This document shows, piece after piece, positions 26,362 through 35,200 of a stretch of DNA of 64,000 bases (the first letter of the stretch is position 1; every line of letters starts with the position of its first letter). The notes under the pieces are model-generated. The model ran no database searches. It was not told where the DNA came from and saw only the letters and a program-made list of their open reading frames with translations. A program made the translations under genes and the position numbers. Source of the stretch: Fundidesulfovibrio putealis DSM 16056 (GTDB lineage: Bacteria > Desulfobacterota > Desulfovibrionia > Desulfovibrionales > Desulfovibrionaceae); the NCBI RefSeq assembly GCF_000429325.1, contig NZ_AUBQ01000006.1:264321-328320 (forward strand), written 5' to 3'.

Positions 26362-26679
26362 AATTTTGCTCCGAAAATTCACAAAAGTTTATTGGTTGGG
26401 AGAATACACGTTCATTACGGTCAATGCAAATACATTTGTTCAGGTATTGATGGGTTTTTCATGTCCTGGGGTGAAGTCAGGCCGAGCAAAAGATACGAAG
26501 AATGCGCGGTACCGGAAGCAGGCCATGCCCGAGCTGCCAGGCGGTTCCGAAAAGGGCGTGCTGTTACCAATGTTGCCTGCGGCAGAACTGGTGCCCATTC
26601 GCCCATGGCTGTCCCGGCGTCTTCAGGGGAGGCACGGGGCAGGTGGGCTGGTGCGAAACCGCCCGGCGCGGTGGGACTC
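26362..26679. other. Intergenic region upstream of the SorC regulator
   Basis: About 320 bases. The part next to the regulator is AT-rich (26380-26460) and should hold its promoter; TTGCAT, 17 bases, TATTCT on the minus strand is a weak candidate. No gene or terminator stands out. Confidence 0.3.
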
Positions 26680-27219
26680 CTATTTCCCCGCAGAGGTCAT
26701 CCAGTCGATGATTGCCGCGCAGAAATCCGGCAGATCCGCCGGGCGGCGGCTGCTAATCAGGTTGCGGTCGACAACCACGCTCGCGTCGGCCCAGATGGCT
26801 CCGGCGTTCTCCAGGTCGTCTTTCAGCGCGATGCAGGCCGTGCACCTGAAGCCCCTGACGATTTTTGCCGAGATGGGCACCCAGCCTGCGTGGCAGATGA
26901 AAGCCACCAGCTTGCCCGCGTCGAAGAACGCCTTGGTGAGGGCGAGCGCCTTGGCGTCACGACGGATAATGTCCGGAGCGAAGCCGCCAGGTATGATCAG
27001 CGCGTCGAAATCCTCGGCCTTCATGTCCGCCAGGGTGGCGTCAGCCGTGCAGGGGTAGCCGTTTTTGCCCTTGTAGTCCCGGCGCAGGGGATCGATTCCA
27101 GCCACGACGACCTCGGCCCCGGCTTCCTGCATGCGGAGCTTGGGGTACCACAATTCAAGGTCCTCGTAGGTGTCCGCCACCTGAATGAGCACCCGTTTGC
27201 CAGCAAGTTGTTTATCCAT
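26680..27219 (-). CDS. DJ-1/PfpI family protein
   Basis: A 179-residue protein of the DJ-1/PfpI superfamily, which includes glyoxalase-type deglycases and proteases. The nucleophile elbow is FICHAGWVPISA, with the reactive cysteine followed by histidine-independent Ala-Gly, and the supporting glutamate lies in DTYEDLELWYP. The start at 27219 has AAGGAG eight bases before it; the frame upstream is not coding. It is transcribed alone. Likely a stress protein handling aldehyde damage; function by family only. Confidence 0.88.
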   Translation of the reverse strand: MDKQLAGKRVLIQVADTYEDLELWYPKLRMQEAGAEVVVAGIDPLRRDYKGKNGYPCTADATLADMKAEDFDALIIPGGFAPDIIRRDAKALALTKAFFDAGKLVAFICHAGWVPISAKIVRGFRCTACIALKDDLENAGAIWADASVVVDRNLISSRRPADLPDFCAAIIDWMTSAGK

Positions 27220-27701
27220 GGTTCGACTCCTTGTCGTTATTCGCGGCTTGTCGGCGCGAGCCAGGAAGAGGTCATTCGAGCCTGGTTCGGGAGAGAAGGC
27301 GTGCGTGCCCAGCCGCGCCTGGATTGTTCTATCCCGGAGGCCCATTTTTTTCCAGCCCCGCACGGCTTGCAGCCTGACAGCGCATTCTCATCCGGCAGGG
27401 CGCCCGTGCAAGCCTGCCGCGAACCTGTGGAACAAGGTCTTGTCTGTCAGGAAAACTTGAAGCCAGACTGTCGGCTGGCTTTACAGAGTGGGCTTTTGCA
27501 GGGGCTTTGTACTGCGCCAACACGCCGAAATAATTTACCGGCGTGTCAACGAACAGATTTTGCATAACGATGTCAGGGAAATGCCCGGACAACCTTGAGG
27601 CATACCCGAACTCTCTGGCAGAAGGCGTCTGCCTGACAACAACTCAAATTGACCTGGTACTCTTTATGAATTTAACGCAAAAAATCTGTCAGGAGAGAAT
27701 G
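27220..27701. other. Divergent intergenic region PfpI / PilZ
   Basis: About 480 bases holding the promoters of two divergent genes. I see no clear consensus promoter, RNA or repeat. Composition turns from GC-rich to AT-rich toward the PilZ gene. Confidence 0.3.
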
Positions 27702-28031
27702 ATGGAAGAGCGTAGGCGTTATGAACGAATCTCCATGGATGATAATTCCGGATATTATGACTACACAATTGAAATAGACGGAGCATGCTTTCTGGCTATG
27801 TTGATGGATATCAGCATTGGTGGTGCGAGGCTCAAACTAAATGATGCCCCTGACAAGAGTACATGTGGAAGAAAGGGGACAATAACAAATGAATACTACG
27901 CCAAGCCGTACCTGGCTGGGAAGAATTATACGGTAGCCTGGCAAAATGAGTACTACATTGGAGTGTCGTTCGCAGAACCACTCATCGGAAGTTACAGGCC
28001 GCCATACTTGAAGGACCAGAAATCAAGTTAG
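27702..28031 (+). CDS. PilZ domain protein
   Basis: A 109-residue protein consisting of one PilZ domain, a cyclic-di-GMP receptor fold. The two binding motifs are visible: RRRYER near the N-terminus (RxxxR) and DISIGGARL (D/N-x-S-x-x-G). AGGAG stands six bases before the ATG at 27702; the frame runs further upstream without coding features. Codon use is more AT-rich than the neighbours. Target unknown. Confidence 0.85.
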   Translation: MEERRRYERISMDDNSGYYDYTIEIDGACFLAMLMDISIGGARLKLNDAPDKSTCGRKGTITNEYYAKPYLAGKNYTVAWQNEYYIGVSFAEPLIGSYRPPYLKDQKSS

Positions 28032-29082
28032 CCGGTGCAGGTGGGGGCGAAATTATCACAGAAACTCTTCAGGACTGGCTGCCTGTCAACGAGTACAGGC
28101 TCAATTTCATTGGAGGTCTTCCTGCAACTGTTCATAGGCCAAGAGCATTCATAAAAAGGCTGTCTGACTGGCACGGGCAACTGACTGTGGCTGATGACGT
28201 ACCATTAGATACTCGCAAGAAACTCTCGTATTTGAAGGAATTCGGCGGCGTCCAGCGTCTGAACGGAGTGTCGACGCTATTGTCTGTGACGAGGGGGACA
28301 GGAAAGGTCGCGCGCAGGGAAAACGGTTGGGTGTACGGTTTGGATATGGCACATGGAGCATTGTCCTTTCTAAGATTTCCGAAATAGTTGACATAAATAT
28401 CAATCGCGGCCGTGTGCGGGTTGTTCCTTCCAGTATGCGAGTCCACCGCTTTTAACCTCTCCCAAAAGTTGATCTCCAAGGCTGTCCATGCGGGGGTGCC
28501 TCAAGGCAAGGGAAATCACTCCCCCAATGTATACCCGCGTCTTGCGGAAACCTGTTTCCGGGCCTCCTTCATCATCGCAACCCCCAAGATCGCTTCCCCG
28601 GCATGGAAACTCCCGTGAGAGAGAAATTTGCCTGCAACCGTTCCAGGGGGAACGGTTGTTCGTGTCGTATTATCCGTGGTTCGATAGCAGTGTTCAATAT
28701 GTACATTGCATCGGCGATTTCGAGGTTTTGTTACTTGGCGTATTGATTGGTTGGGAGATTGCGGGGTGAGTTTTGCTGTCATCAAGAGAGAACGTCTCAC
28801 TTTATGGTTCTCATAGTGCGAGAATTATGGGTGGCTCTTGGGTTTTATACAGAATTAATCAATTATGTCATGGGTATTGTGCTGGTCGTTGTGACGGCAT
28901 GCTAATTGTAAACAGCATAGTGTTCATGATCGTCTGTGGTGCATGGTGGTTCATAAGCCTGCGATTGCTCTGGCGTTGCCGCCCTCAGGGAACCTCATGG
29001 ATGATTGCGGGCGATCCCGGGAATCGGTGGATGTGTCGATAGTTTTTGCGTTGAAATAAGTTTATAATCAAGGAGAATTGGA
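28032..29082. other. Long gene-poor stretch
   Basis: About 1050 bases in which I find no convincing gene. Open frames of 60-115 codons on both strands lack ribosome sites and protein-like sequence. Composition is mixed and more AT-rich than the core, which suggests decayed or recently acquired DNA. A perfect -10 TATAAT at about 29062 lies just before the next gene and may be its promoter. Confidence 0.4.
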
Positions 29083-29241
29083 ATGTCATTAGGTACAATT
29101 CTGATAGTTATTCTTGTGCTCGCACTTCTTGGTGTGCTTCCGGTGTGGTCACATAGTCGTCCGTGGGGATATGGTCCGAGCGGTTTGGTGGGAACAATTC
29201 TCGTTGTTTTGTTGATTCTGTTTCTGCTGGGTAAGATTTAA
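29083..29241 (+). CDS. DUF3309 small membrane protein
   Basis: A 52-residue protein, MSLGTILIVILVLALLGVLP at the start, then a short polar turn with WGYGPSG and a second helix ending LLGKI. This is the full DUF3309 pattern of two membrane helices around a Gly-Pro turn. AGGAG seven bases before the ATG. Members are common in stress-related gene clusters; their job is unknown. First of a run of five small plus-strand genes. Confidence 0.88.
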   Translation: MSLGTILIVILVLALLGVLPVWSHSRPWGYGPSGLVGTILVVLLILFLLGKI

Positions 29242-29328
29242 AGCGGCATATCTCTCTAAGAGGTCATAAGTTTACTCATTTTTGGCTCGCGCCGATGGAA
29301 TGTCAACGTTGTAACTACGGAGTATGTC

Positions 29329-29508
29329 ATGAAGTCAAGCACGAAAGACAGTGTTGAAGGAACGTTGCACCAGGTTAAGGGGAAGGCCAAGGAAGTCGTT
29401 GGCGTGGTGACCTCAGATGTCAAGATGGAAGCTGAAGGCAAGGGAGAGAATCTCGGCGGGAAGATTCAATCCAAAGTCGGCGAGATCAAGAAAGTTCTGG
29501 GCAAGTAG
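29329..29508 (+). CDS. CsbD family stress protein
   Basis: A 59-residue hydrophilic protein with the CsbD pattern: VEGTLHQVKGKAKEVVG followed by a second, similar half EGKGENLGGKIQSKVGEIKK. CsbD-like proteins are induced by general stress in many bacteria. GGAG six bases before the ATG. It lies 87 bases after the DUF3309 gene. Confidence 0.9.
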   Translation: MKSSTKDSVEGTLHQVKGKAKEVVGVVTSDVKMEAEGKGENLGGKIQSKVGEIKKVLGK

Positions 29509-29582
29509 GCGGCAACGTCGGCGGGCTATCGCCAGCGTGCAGTCCTGATGATCATTTTGCAATCCTAACCGCAGCAGGCTTT

Positions 29583-29804
29583 ATGAGAACAACCACGATC
29601 ATTGCCGTCGCACTCATTGTGCTTGGCATCGCTGCCCTTGGATATCAAGGGTTTACCTATACAACCAAAGAGAAAGTCGTCGATCTTGGTCCACTGGAAG
29701 TGACCTCCGAGACCACGAAGACATTTCCCCTGCCTCCTGTTGTCGGAATCATCGCGTTGGCCGGAGGAGTCATCTTGCTGGTCATTGGGAAAAGGCGCGG
29801 CTGA
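29583..29804 (+). CDS. DUF3185 small membrane protein
   Basis: A 73-residue protein with two membrane helices (IIAVALIVLGIAALGYQGF and VVGIIALAGGVILLVIG) separated by a segment with paired KEKVVDLGPLEV, which is the DUF3185 pattern. The ribosome site is weak (GCAGG). It belongs to the small-protein stress cluster with DUF3309 and CsbD. Confidence 0.85.
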   Translation: MRTTTIIAVALIVLGIAALGYQGFTYTTKEKVVDLGPLEVTSETTKTFPLPPVVGIIALAGGVILLVIGKRRG

Positions 29805-29887
29805 TACGTGCTGATTCATGACGTGCTTGGAGGTTGATCTGCACGATGCATACTTGTCGAGTCAATTGGATTTTGAAGGAGATGATT

Positions 29888-30271
29888 ATGGCTGCGCGCT
29901 TCTATTTATTCCCATGCTTTCTTGTGGCGATCGCATTGGCCAGTGTTGCTGTGAGTTCTGCCCAGGAAATCAAATCGCATCCGACTCCTGATGTTGATGG
30001 AGTGGTGTGGATGCGGTCAACTGAACAGGAAAAAATAGCTTTTCTATTCGGAGCAGGAAGTGCGGTTGTTCTCGAGTATCATCTCAGGGAAAAACATTCA
30101 GAGCAACCATCGAAGTTCGTCAAGGCGTGGGTCGATGCCCTTCGTGACGTCAGCTGGACTGAAATGGTCACGCGGATAGACGCCTATTACAAGAGTAACC
30201 CAACCAAGAGTGATAGAAATGTGTTCTCAGTAATTTGGCATGAAATAATTGTGCCTAACTTGAAGAATTAA
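29888..30271 (+). CDS. Exported protein of unknown function
   Basis: A 127-residue protein with a signal peptide (FYLFPCFLVAIALASVAVSS, cut near AQE) and a mature part of about 100 residues. The region KIAFLFGAGSAVVLEYHLRE followed by a helix and FVKAWVDALRDVSW suggests a small helical domain like those of Rap1a/Tai-type periplasmic proteins, but the match is weak. AAGGAG six bases before the ATG at 29888. Part of the small envelope-protein run. Confidence 0.7.
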   Translation: MAARFYLFPCFLVAIALASVAVSSAQEIKSHPTPDVDGVVWMRSTEQEKIAFLFGAGSAVVLEYHLREKHSEQPSKFVKAWVDALRDVSWTEMVTRIDAYYKSNPTKSDRNVFSVIWHEIIVPNLKN

Positions 30272-30281
30272 GGACGAAGTC

Positions 30282-30506
30282 ATGCAACGTATATGCTTCC
30301 TGATGCTGTTTGTTCTGCTTTTGGCGTTTTCCGCTTGTACAAACATGACCCGCACCCAGCAGGGTGCTGTGTCCGGTGGAGTCGTCGGCGCTGGGGCCGG
30401 TCTTGGGATTAGCGCCCTGAGCGGCGGCTCCCTTGGAGTTGGCGCTCTGGTTGGCGGCGGTTTGGGCGCTGTTGCCGGAGGGCTTTACGGGAATCAGCAG
30501 GAGTAG
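30282..30506 (+). CDS. Glycine-zipper lipoprotein
   Basis: A 74-residue lipoprotein. The lipobox is LLAFSAC, with acylation at Cys19, then a Gly-zipper stretch (GGVVGAGAGLGISALSGG and GALVGGGLGAVAGGLYG) ending in NQQE. Such proteins (YMGG/OsmB-like) insert into the outer membrane under osmotic or envelope stress. It begins ten bases after the previous gene and probably shares its transcript. Confidence 0.85.
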   Translation: MQRICFLMLFVLLLAFSACTNMTRTQQGAVSGGVVGAGAGLGISALSGGSLGVGALVGGGLGAVAGGLYGNQQE

Positions 30507-30735
30507 CATGCAGCACGATATGTCTGGTCCGAAGTGATCCTGTTCGGCCATGGCGATCCACGACGGACCATGCAATCGCCCCTTCCGCAACGTTGCTGAT
30601 CTGTATGCAGTATTGCCTCGCTCATCTTAAGGTGAGCTTTAATAGGTGTGTCCATTTTCAACTCCGTCTGGTCAGGGTCTTCTCCCTTACCTCTTCAAGC
30701 ACAAACCGGAACTGAGACAGAGAAGGCCCTCCCTC

Positions 30736-31797
30736 ATGCGATTCAGACATATCACGTCATTTGTCCTGCTCTGCACGGCCCTGGCGCTTCTTGCCACGCC
30801 CCCGTCTGTGTCCGGGACCGAACCGGACCAGGCAGTCGGACCCGCTTCCACTTTCATCATCACAGAAGAGAATGACTTCTTCGCAGGAACCGACGAACAA
30901 TATACCAACGGGATCAAGTTCAATTGGATTTCCGGCGATCTCAAGCACTATGCTGAGGACAAACGGCTCCCTTCGTTCCTGTTACCTTACCTTCGCATCC
31001 TCCCTTTCGTGAACGAACCTGACCAGCAGTACAATGTTGCGCTCGCGCTGGGCCAGAACATGTACGTCCCGCGCAACACAAGCCTGAAGACGCCATTGCC
31101 CAACGATCGCCCGTATGCCGGTTGGACCTATGTATCCCTGGCGCTGCACGCCAAGACCAGCACGCAGCTCGATACCTTCGAAACGAGCATCGGCATTGTC
31201 GGCCCGTCATCCAGGGCAGCCGAGACCCAGAACAACTACCACGCCCTCATGGGTATGAAACGTGTAGAAGGTTGGGACCACCAGATCAACGACGAGCCGG
31301 GCGTCATGCTCTCCTGGCAGCGCACCTTGCGGTCCCTGCGCGCAGACCTGGGCCATGATTTTGCCTGGGACTTCCTGCCACACGTGCGGGCCACGGTGGG
31401 AAACGTTGTGACACAAGGGGCGGTAGGATTCGAGACGCGCTTCGGGTACCGGCTGCCCTGGGATTTCGGCACCTCGCTCATCCAGCCCGGCGGCGGCGTG
31501 AGCGCGCCCGCAAGCCCGGCTGATCCGCGTCTGCGCCAGGACACCGATTTCGGAGTGCACATTTTCGTCGGCGCCGAGGGCAGGGCGGTGGCCAGGAACA
31601 TATTCCTGGACGGCAACACCTGGCAGAACAGCCCGAGCGTGACGAAGAAGCCTTTCGTGGCCGATCTCATGGCGGGGGTGGGACTGGTGCTGGGCCGGGC
31701 CAAGTTGACCTACACCCACGTGTACAGGACGCAGGAGTTCGAGAAACAGTCCGGGCCGCAAATGCTCGGGTCTGTGAGCCTGGCGGTGACGTTCTAG
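30736..31797 (+). CDS. LpxR-type (DUF2219) outer-membrane lipid A deacylase
   Basis: A 353-residue outer-membrane beta-barrel with a signal peptide ending near SVSGTEP. The opening strand ITEENDFFAGTDEQYTNGIK matches the LpxR family, where the Asn-Asp pair takes part in catalysis; the barrel ends VSLAVTF with the usual C-terminal aromatic. LpxR removes the 3' acyloxyacyl chain of lipid A. ATG 30736 has only a weak ribosome site (AGAAGG). Just upstream at 30620-30637 is a palindrome GCTCATCTTAAGGTGAGC. The enzyme family is clear, the activity inferred. Confidence 0.88.
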   Translation: MRFRHITSFVLLCTALALLATPPSVSGTEPDQAVGPASTFIITEENDFFAGTDEQYTNGIKFNWISGDLKHYAEDKRLPSFLLPYLRILPFVNEPDQQYNVALALGQNMYVPRNTSLKTPLPNDRPYAGWTYVSLALHAKTSTQLDTFETSIGIVGPSSRAAETQNNYHALMGMKRVEGWDHQINDEPGVMLSWQRTLRSLRADLGHDFAWDFLPHVRATVGNVVTQGAVGFETRFGYRLPWDFGTSLIQPGGGVSAPASPADPRLRQDTDFGVHIFVGAEGRAVARNIFLDGNTWQNSPSVTKKPFVADLMAGVGLVLGRAKLTYTHVYRTQEFEKQSGPQMLGSVSLAVTF

Positions 31798-32039
31798 TGC
31801 GACGGTTTCATGATGCGTTTGTACCGTCTGCAGACGTACGCTTAAAGAAAACTTGTTTTGTTGTTGAGGCATGTTCCTGTTTCTCAACATCGATGCGCGA
31901 ATGTCTCGCCTCGTTCAAGCCTCGGCAGGAACTTCAGTAAGAGAATAGGCTGTTTTGGTGTGGCAGGCTCGTGGCTGTGCGGACGGCCCCGAGAGCCCCA
32001 CCCAAGACCAGGGTGCGCGCGCGGGCCGCTCCCTGCCAG

Positions 32040-32083
32040 ATGACGGCCGCAGCGACACACTGGAGTGCCGCTGCGGCCGTCAT
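32040..32083. terminator. Bidirectional terminator hairpin
   Basis: A perfect 15-bp stem (32040-32054 with 32069-32083, core GACGGCCGCAGCG) around a 14-base loop, between the convergent lpxR-like and ndvB-like genes. No long T-run, but the flanks are AT-richer. The rest of 31798-32241 holds no gene that I can support. Confidence 0.7.
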
Positions 32084-32241
32084 TCATTTCAGCAGCCCGC
32101 CCCGAAAGTCGATTCTTGCAGCCTGTTCAAATAACTCGCTGACAAGGAGCAGGAAATAGTCAAGCCCGATGCGTATTTGACATGCGTGAGGGTTTGGCTT
32201 TTTCCATGCAACGCAGTCAGCGAGGATTTTTCAACAGGCTG

Positions 32242-35200
32242 TCAGGCCATTTGCACTTCGACGTGGTGGTCCTGGTGATCGTCGACAAGGCGAATTCGTC
32301 CGGAGATCTGCTCCATGCGCGCAGGCCCGGCATCCTCTGTCACTGCACCGTCAACCGTGACGCGAATCACGCGGTCCGCCTTCCCGTCCACGCGCCGTAC
32401 CGTGATATGGTAGAAAGTCTCACGGAAACGGTAATGCAATCTGTACGAATCCCAATGGTCCGGCATGCACGGCGCGATGCGCAGGCTGTCCACTTCCAGG
32501 TGCAGCCCGAGCAGCGTCTCCACGCTCAGGCGGTACATCCAGCCGGAGGCTCCGGTGTACCAGGTCCAGCCGCCCCGGCTGGTGTGCGGGGCCGCGCCGT
32601 AAATATCCGCGCACATCACGTACGGCTCAACCTTGTAGCGCTCGATGTCCTCCGCCGTGCTGCCGTGATTGACGGGGCTTAGCATGTCAAACAGCTCCCA
32701 GGCGCGCTTCTTGTCGCCCATCATGGCGAAGGCGGTGGTCGCCCATATCGCGGCGTGGGTGTACTGGCCGCCGTTCTCGCGTACGCCAGGCACGTAACCC
32801 TTGATGTAGCCGGGTTCGATGTCGGATTTGTCGAAGGGCGGCGCGAGCAGCTGGATGAGTTTCGCGTCGCGCCGCACCAGGCGCGCATCCACTGCGTCCA
32901 TGGCCTGACGGGCGCGCAGGGGATCGCCTCCGCCTGAAATGACCGCCCAGCTCTGGCTGATCGAATCTATCTGGCACTCTTCATTCTCGGCAGAACCCAA
33001 GGGGGAGCCGTCGTCGAAGTAGGCCCGGCGGTACCAGCCTCCATCCCAGGCGTTTGCCTCGATGTTGTTGCGCAAGAGAGACGCATGCCGGCTGAATGTT
33101 TCGGCAAAAATCTCGTCGCCCCTCTCGCGGGCAAGACCTGCGAAGAGCTGAAGATTCTCGTAGAGGAACCAGGCCAGCCAGACGCTCTCGCCCTTGCCTT
33201 CATGACCGACGAGGTTCATGCCGTCGTTCCAGTCGCCGCAGCCCATCAGGGGCAGATGGTGGTCGCCGAAGCGCAACCCGTGCCGAAGCGCCCGCACGCA
33301 GTGCTCATAGAGGCTTGCCGCCTCTGTCGAGCGTTGCGGCTGGTCGTAGTACGCTTCCTCATTGGGGTCGAGCTCGCGGCCTTCCAGGAAATGCACCTGT
33401 TCGTCGAGCACCCCCGTATCGCCAGTGGCCAGCACGTAACGGCAGGTGGCGTAGGCGAGCCAAAGATAATCGTCGGAGAAATGCGTCCGGACGCCCTGGC
33501 CGCCCGGCGGATGCCACCAGTGCTGCACGTCTCCCTGGAGGAACTGGCGCTCCGCGCACCGGATCAGCTGTTCCCGGGCGAGCCAAGGCGTTGCGTGGAC
33601 GAGCGCCATGGTGTCCTGCAACTGATCCCGGAATCCGTAGGCCCCGCCGGACTGGTAGTAGCCGCTGCGCCCCCAGACCCTGCACGAGAGCGTCTGGTAG
33701 ACCAGCCAGCCGTTGGCCATCACGTTGAGCGCCGCGTCCGGCGTCTCCACGTGAACCGCGCCCAGCGTGCGGTTCCAGTGGCTCCAGACTTCCTCCAGGG
33801 CCTGTCGCGCGCCGGCAGGTCCGGAGAAGCGCTGGATGAAGTGCTGGGCCTCGTCCGTGTGGCGCGCCGCTCCGAATATGAACACGATCTCGCGCTCCTG
33901 GCCTTCGGCCAGTTCGATCCGGGCCTGGATGGCGGCGCAGGGGTCGAGGCTCGCGCCCGTTTTCCCCGAAAGCCGCCTGCGGCTCATGGCCGCCGGGTTG
34001 TTCAGCGACCCGTTGCGGCCGATGAATTCGGTCCTGCTCCCGGTCATGGAGCGCGCGAGCTCGCTGACATGGGCGAAGACGACCCGGTGGGCGCATTCGC
34101 GGCCATAGGCGTTGCGCGCGAACATGGCCCCGCTGTGCGGGTCCGTTTCGGTGACCACGTGCATCAGGTTGGCGTGCCGCCATTCGCCGAGAACCAGCTC
34201 CCAGTATCCGGTCAGCGACAACCGGCGGGACCGCTTGGAGTGGTTGCGCAGCTTGACCACCACGAACTTCACCGGCGCATCCATGGCCACGTATGTATGC
34301 ATTTCAGAGGAGATGCCGGATTCGTAATGCTCGAAGACGCTGTAGCCGAATCCGTGCCTGCACACGTAGCCGGACCGGCCACGGGCGGGCAGGGGGCTTG
34401 GCGACCAGAACGCGCCGGTGGTTTCGTCGCGGATGTAGAATGCTTCAGCGCTCGTGTCGGAGAGCGGATCGTTATGCCAGGTGGTCAGGCGGAACTCGTG
34501 GGCGTTTTCCACCCAGGTGTATGCGCTCCCGCTTTCGCTGACCACCGTGCCGATGTGCGGGCTGGCGATGACGTTGGCCCATGGAGCGGGCGTCGTCTGG
34601 CCGGGCTCCATGGTGATGACGTACTCGCGTCCGTCCGGCGTGAAGCCGCCCAGGCCGTTGCAGAAGATGCGCTCGCGCGCGTGCAGCGGGTGGACAGGGT
34701 CGGGGGGCCGTCGGAGCGTGGGATCAAGCCTCTTCGGCGCCCGGTCTGCCAGGACGCGGCGTTCCACCTGTTCGGACAGGGATTCCGTGGAGTCTGTCAG
34801 CACGACGCGGGCCACGGTCTGGAACAGGACGCGGTCCTCTTCCGAGAGCTCCTCCGCGCGGCGCACGAAGACCCCGCCCGGTTTGTCGAGAACCTGCGCC
34901 TCCGGTCCCGCGTTGATGAAACCCATGATCTGGTCCTGCAGAACCGCGCGGTAACTGGTAAAGTCCTCGTTCAGGATGATCAGGTCCGAGCTCAGGCCTT
35001 TCATCCGCCAATAGGCGTGTGCTTGCAGCACCTCCTTGACCAGCCCGATGCGGTTCAGGTCGCTTATGCGCAGAAGAACGATGGGCAGGTCGCCGGAGAT
35101 GGCAAACCGCCATAGTCCGGCCTGACCGAGCTGGTTTCGCGCGATGACGCTTGGCGCGGCGCGGCGCGTGGGGCTGCCGTAAATGACGGAAGTCGCCAGA

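Noticed and set aside
28132..29042. Open frames of 115, 94 and 89 codons in the gene-poor stretch
   Set aside because: No ribosome sites, no recognisable domain and overlapping frames on both strands; I could not choose one honestly.
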